From Nageia nagi (taxonomy: Eukaryota; Pinophyta), in contig JBITNC010000002.1 in the NCBI GenBank assembly GCA_050084985.1, positions 5,890,001-5,954,000 on the forward strand: a stretch of DNA of 64,000 bases, given 5' to 3'. This document shows positions 52,601-58,600 of this stretch, piece by piece. The translations under genes and the position numbers were made by a program. Under the pieces are notes generated by a model, which saw only the letters and a list, made by a program, of their open reading frames with translations, searched no databases and had not been told where the DNA came from. Position 1 is the first letter of the stretch. The number at the start of each line of letters is the position of its first letter.

Positions 52601-55600
52601 CACTCACAGATGCCTCTTTTTGTATTTTTGATATTTTAGGGCAGCAATATCTTCAATGATATTGCCAAAACCCCAACCATGCACCTCCAATGCACTATGG
52701 GAATGAGCAAGACCTTCAATCTCAACTCATGGAAACTCTAGGGTTTCAATATTCAATTCTGATATCAACATAACATGCCCAAAATGGAACTCTCACTTCC
52801 TTTTATATGATGAGGTTCTATTTTTGCATTGACATTTCCAAAACCCTAAAATCACTTAAAGCCTTATTTCAACTTTATAACATAAAGAAATAATAATTAA
52901 AACTAATGTTATGTCTCCTAACACATTGCTCCCTTTTTTTATTATTTATTTACTAAGTGTAGGAGACAAAACTAATTATTTCAATTTTGGGACATTACAA
53001 CTACATCCTCCAAGTCTTTCATGTCATATTCATCTAACTACTCTCTCACCTGTTCCATCATTGTCTCCATTGGGTTACTCCCACGCATAGAAGCATATTG
53101 TCCAACTAGCTCCTCATTGCCTAAGGGATATTGCGTAGATGTGGATTCACCTCATCTTTTCCTCTTAAGAGATGACAACCATTTATCTATTCTCTCTTCT
53201 ACCATCACTTGCTTCTTGCAATTGAGCAGGAATCCTCTTCATCTCCACCTCACTACTCACATTTCTAAATAATTCTTCTCCTTCGAGTGGCCTATAATTA
53301 TATGCCCTCTTTCACTCCTTCATGTAGAAATTGTGAATTTTTGTGATCCAGGTCATAGTGATCTAAGGCATTCACCTTCGTGAAATTGTATATTTCAAGT
53401 TCTTGCATAGTATTAGCATATGCCCAAGACCTGCATTGGTACTCTCCCACTATCATCAATAAGTTGGTGGTTACCGACTTCTTGTGCCACACATGCTCAT
53501 GCAAGAAGTCCAACTACCTCATCATCTCGATCATGATTAATTTGTTGCTAACATATCTAAGAAATTGGTATGGTTCCACGGAAGACCCATAGATCCTTAA
53601 GTAGGAGTAATTTTGATTTTGGATAAAGAAATCTCCATGCTTCTTCAACGAATCTTGATCTAAATTGGATATTCACGTAACTGTAACTTCTCCCTTCAAC
53701 TCCTTGTAAATCTCATACTCCCAACCATCATTCCTCATGAGGAAGTTGTCCCATCTTCTCTCTATTTTTGAGAGGCCTTCCTCCTTCGGAGATGCCTTCC
53801 CGAATGAGCACAACGCCCGATCAAGGACAAATGCATCACATCATTTTTCCAAGATCCCTCTCCTAAAGAAGCTCACAGGAGAGATCGAGACGAGACTACT
53901 CAGCCACTTCGACGAACCAGGAGATGTGTTCAATGCACTCTAACCACATCGTCAACATAACAAACCACATCCTTCTTCTCGATCATCAGCAGTACCACAG
54001 ACATATCTAGCATAGTTCATCGACAACCCTCTTCGATACAAAGAGTACCACAATACTCTCCCACCGAAGAGGCCCAGGACGACCTCCCTTTGGTGGTTCT
54101 AGATGATGTTTCCCCTACCTTCTAGGGTTGGGACCTTTATGTGATTGTATTCATTTATGTCATTTTCTATGCTTTTAGGTTTTTCTCTAGTTGCTACCCA
54201 TCTTGGGTTTTGCTGGCATCATGAGCATGATTGTACTTGGCAGTCCCATTGATCGCTTTTATTCATCTATGGTCATTATATACTTTCTTTCTTTCTCAAC
54301 TCTCCATTTGGGATAGCATTTCCTCACTGCATAAGTCGCCTTATGTATCAAGGCTTCATCGCCAGAAGTTGTCAGTCTATACTTGCCATGGAGTAGCAAG
54401 TACACTAGGTAAGAGTTCATATAGAACTTCTTGGTGGTGGCCATTGATGATAGGTGCTTGGTGAGAGTGTCACTTATAACCTTACTCCATTTGATTCTCT
54501 TCCCTTTATTCATTTCCATGATGAAGCCAAAGAACTCCTTCCTAAATTTGTTGTTATCCTCCTTCCCAAGTACTCTAGACAACATAGTGATCATCCTGTC
54601 AATGGAGGGGTAGAAGTTGGTGCGTTTAGCATTGATGAGAGTGTTGCCTTTCAACTCTTGATGTTCTTCAAACATCTAATCTTTAATCATGACAACTGCT
54701 TTGCTTGTGGCTTGATAATGGGAGAGTGATATCGCTTCACTATACTCATAGTGTCCTTCTCCTGACCACTGAAATGCTTCTTTTATTTCCTTCGAGCTGA
54801 AATCCATGATCACTTATCTTGTGATATCTCTAAGCACCCTCTCACCAATTTTCCAATGTTGGCTCACTTCTATGCACAACTCTGAAATGGGACTGGGAAG
54901 GAGATGGTAGCAGCCATTGCAAGACCTGAAAACATGACGTCCTTTTTCAACACATTGATGTCTATACTTTTGACCTTCTCCTTTATCTGGATGGGCTCAA
55001 TGTTCTGCTGGTCTATGTCTCCAATGGTGGCAAACCCATTCTTAGTGACTTAGCGCCTTGCTTCAAGGGCTCTTGTCTCTCACACATGTCAATGATGCTA
55101 TCCTTCTTCAACCACTCAAGATTAATGGCATACCCCTTGGCCACACTACTCCTTGAGTTTGTCATCTTGGGGGTGTGCAACAAGATGGTGCCTTATTGGA
55201 ATCCCACGCAAGCCTTCTTGGATGAAATCTCGAAATGATGCCCTAACCCTCTAGATCACCCACGCAAGCTTGGAAAAAAGAAAATTTCGATTGGATGCCC
55301 TAGTTCTCCCCTTCTTCTCCTTGGAGTAGGTGTTGAAGAGCGAATAATTGAATTTGCAAAAAATGAGCCTAAAACTCGCTTATTTATAGCAAAATATTAG
55401 GTTTTCAAAACCCTAGTCAGCCAAGTTTCAAAGAAAAATAATCCTATCCGTCCAAAAGGTCGACCTTGAGATGTGTGCTGACCCAAAACTTGAAAATTTC
55501 CAACTTGAAACTTGGCACAAGGGAATGAGGGGGTCTTCTGGGCTTGCAAACGCCAAAAACAAACATGATTTTGTCTTTTTTTTTTCATGCGCTAGGTTTG

Positions 55601-58600
55601 GGGCTCCTTAACATTTCGATGCAAGTTTCTCCAATTCCATGACTCGCCTTTCTCATCCTTGCACCACTCTTATAGCCTCAAGTTGCTCATAATTCCATCT
55701 TTTCCTGAGCCTAGACTTATCAAAAAATTTTCTCAAACTCCTCCAAGACTCCTCTCAGATTTGGGGGCATGCTACCAAATCACCTACCTATCTTTTTTTT
55801 CCATGCGCCAGTCTTCCTAGTCTCTCTAGTTTGGGTGCATGCCAAAAAAAATCACTTCCATGTCTTTTTTCTCATGCATTAGCCTTCTTTTGCCCAATTT
55901 TACTTGTTTAGGGCCTTCAGGTGCAAGACTTAGCCAAAATTCCACCTTTCATTTCAACTTGAGTTCCTCCTTGGCTAGGCACATGCCACAAAAAGTCACA
56001 ATTTTGTCTTTTGGGAGCATGCACTAGCCTTCCTGGACCCTTATTTGTTTGATTTTGCACTTGAATGTTCATGCTTTAGCTGATCTTCTCTTTGAGCTCA
56101 ACCTGTGTGCTCCTGGCTAGCTGGCGCATGCCAGAAAAAGAGAAGATTTTGTCTTCTAAAGGCAATGCGTTGGGTCTCTAGGAGAGCTCGTTTGGTTCCT
56201 CCACTTCAAAACTTCATCCTACCACTTTTCCTGGCTAGGTACATCCTAGAAAAAGACAAGATTTTGACTTTTTTCCTCATGCGTTGGGCATTAGGGTCTT
56301 CCAATTTGCTTTTCTCGACTTGGAAGGCTTCCTCCCTTAGGCGCATGCCAAAAAAAAAGACCAAAACATGACTTTTTCAATCATGCGTTTAAAGGCTTCT
56401 TTACACTTCACTCAAGTCTAAACTTGACCTGGGTTCCCTACTTTTACCTAAACTCAACTTCTTAATTCCTAACTTAGTCATTTTTGAGAAATTTTCGATT
56501 TTTGTTACCATGGCTAGGACATGACATTGCTTGAGCAAAAGCATTTAGGGTCCCCAAAATCGCAAGACTTTGGGGCATGTTGTGTTAGTCACAACAAAGT
56601 CCATATCTCAATTTTGCCACATTATAGATATAGATGCTGAAAAATGGTGAAATTATGAGTCTACCCTCAAAAATCAAAGCAATCAAACATGATATAGATG
56701 TTGCAGATGATAACTTTCAGCAAGGCTCTCCTTCCTACTCACTCTACCTATCTTGAGTCTCTCCAAGTGAGTGAGCAATTGAAGACACTTTTTTCTTATA
56801 GTTTGGTTGAAAAGCTATCTAAATGCGAGAAAGCCTTTGGAATATAAACAACTAAACCACCAAGTGAAACAATTTGTATTGTCCAACAAAAATGAAAGCA
56901 TCAAATTCAAGGTTCCTCTCTCAAGGTTTACAATAGTAAGCATAGTAGACAATCCCAATTAAGGGGACAAACAAAATCTCTTTTGCATAAGACATAAAAG
57001 AAAAGATCATGAAGCTAATAAATGTCGTACACCATGGGATAAGATAGAAAATTAGAAGCCTAAGCATGACAAAGGAAAGCATCATGAATTAGCTCACAAT
57101 GTGATTGATCATTGCCATTTTGAAGTTGATGGTGATGCCCTTGTCACATTTGACTATGCAAATCAAAATTCCTATGCCATCTAGTATGATGCATGACTTG
57201 TGGACACTGGATTGACCAAACACATGACTTTCGGTCAAGACTTCTTTGAGGAGTTTGATAAGAATGTCATTGGCACGATTTATTTGGCACATAAAGCATA
57301 CATTGCTCCTTCAATAATTGGTACCATCAAGCTCAAATTGCCTAGACTCCTGGATTTCCTACTATGGGATGTATTCTACCTTCCCCGACTATATAGAAAC
57401 TTGTTGTCTCTAGTGCTCATTTGACGACAAGGCCGTTCCATTCACATGAATAAACGAGAAACTCATACAATCAGATTGTCATGCTTGGTTGGGAAAATGA
57501 TCAGAGGAGCAAGACTAACAGAATTTGAGAGAGCAACCAAGTAACCTTTTTATTATTGAAAATGAGCTATAAAATGTACATCCTCCATAAGCAGGAGTGG
57601 GAGTTAGGGCTCCCACAATAATAATAAATAAACTATTATTAATCAACATTTAGATAAACCTACATTAGCTCTTTAATAATGTTAATATTAAATTAACATT
57701 ATTAATATTTATTCATGCTAGATATCTAATATCTGACTATACATAATGTATTATTATTTATAACAAGCACATGCAAGACTTTTTTATATTTGACAAAACA
57801 AGGTATGCTTTCATTAAGCCTTCTATGGCACACAAGATTTGGGCACCTCAATTATGCTAGTCTTCGCACACTACAAAAAAATGGTATTACAAGTTTACCC
57901 AAGCCACCAGGTAAGTTTCATAAATGTGAGGCTTGCATTCTTGCTAAACATCATAAAATGTCATTTTCATAATCCACCTGATGAAATAGATGAAAGTTAG
58001 AAATTCATACATTCAAATTTGTTAGGAAACTAGTAGAACTAAAAAGGAGTTTTGCCCCGAACACCGCAAAAAATACTGAAATACGAAATAACCACAAACT
58101 CGCAATGCATCAAGTAAAGCAAATGGAACAAGATACTCAGATTAATAACAGAACAAAATAACTTTAATGATAGCAATACGAATCACAAGCCGCTTCGAAG
58201 GGGCTTCATCCTTACAACTCAAAAAAGACAAATGATTTTCCAAGATGCTCTCTTTACCCCTCTTCCAAGTATTTATTGTCCTCCTTCACTAACTGGCAGT
58301 TTACATTCAAAATGGCATTTCGCCTTACAAAATATGATGGTCCACATTACAAGCCGATGGAGAATCATATCTATATTGCTTGGAGCCGAATGTTTCTGAC
58401 TAAACTAGAAAGTATCCATTTTCTAATTGCTAATCTAGATTCTAGATGCAAGAGGATTCATGAAAGATTAACAGATTTTAAGCAAACAAGTTTACCACCT
58501 TTTATTCTTGTGCTAGCATTCAACGTTAATTGATTATTCCATTACTGGATCTGGTCATGATTTTTTACTTTTAGTACGATTACAGGAATGTTTCAGTCTT

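Larger units (their letters stand above)
47261..52999 (-). mobile_element. Gag-only LTR retrotransposon II (TR-GAG-like)
   Basis: Direct repeats 47261-48013 and about 52244-52999 are nearly identical. The lower one starts TGTGATGTTCC and both end GGGACATTACA. Flanking bases GCTAC (47256-47260) and ACTAC (53000-53004) fit a 5-bp target duplication with one change. The interior (4.2 kb, minus strand) has an intact 342-aa gag and three further open frames (264, 215 and 154 aa). No protease, integrase, RT or RNase H motif was found, so it would depend on another element for mobility. A primer-binding site was not recognised because the 5' LTR edge (52230-52270) is disturbed by an AT/GATA repeat. 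Confidence 0.88.
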
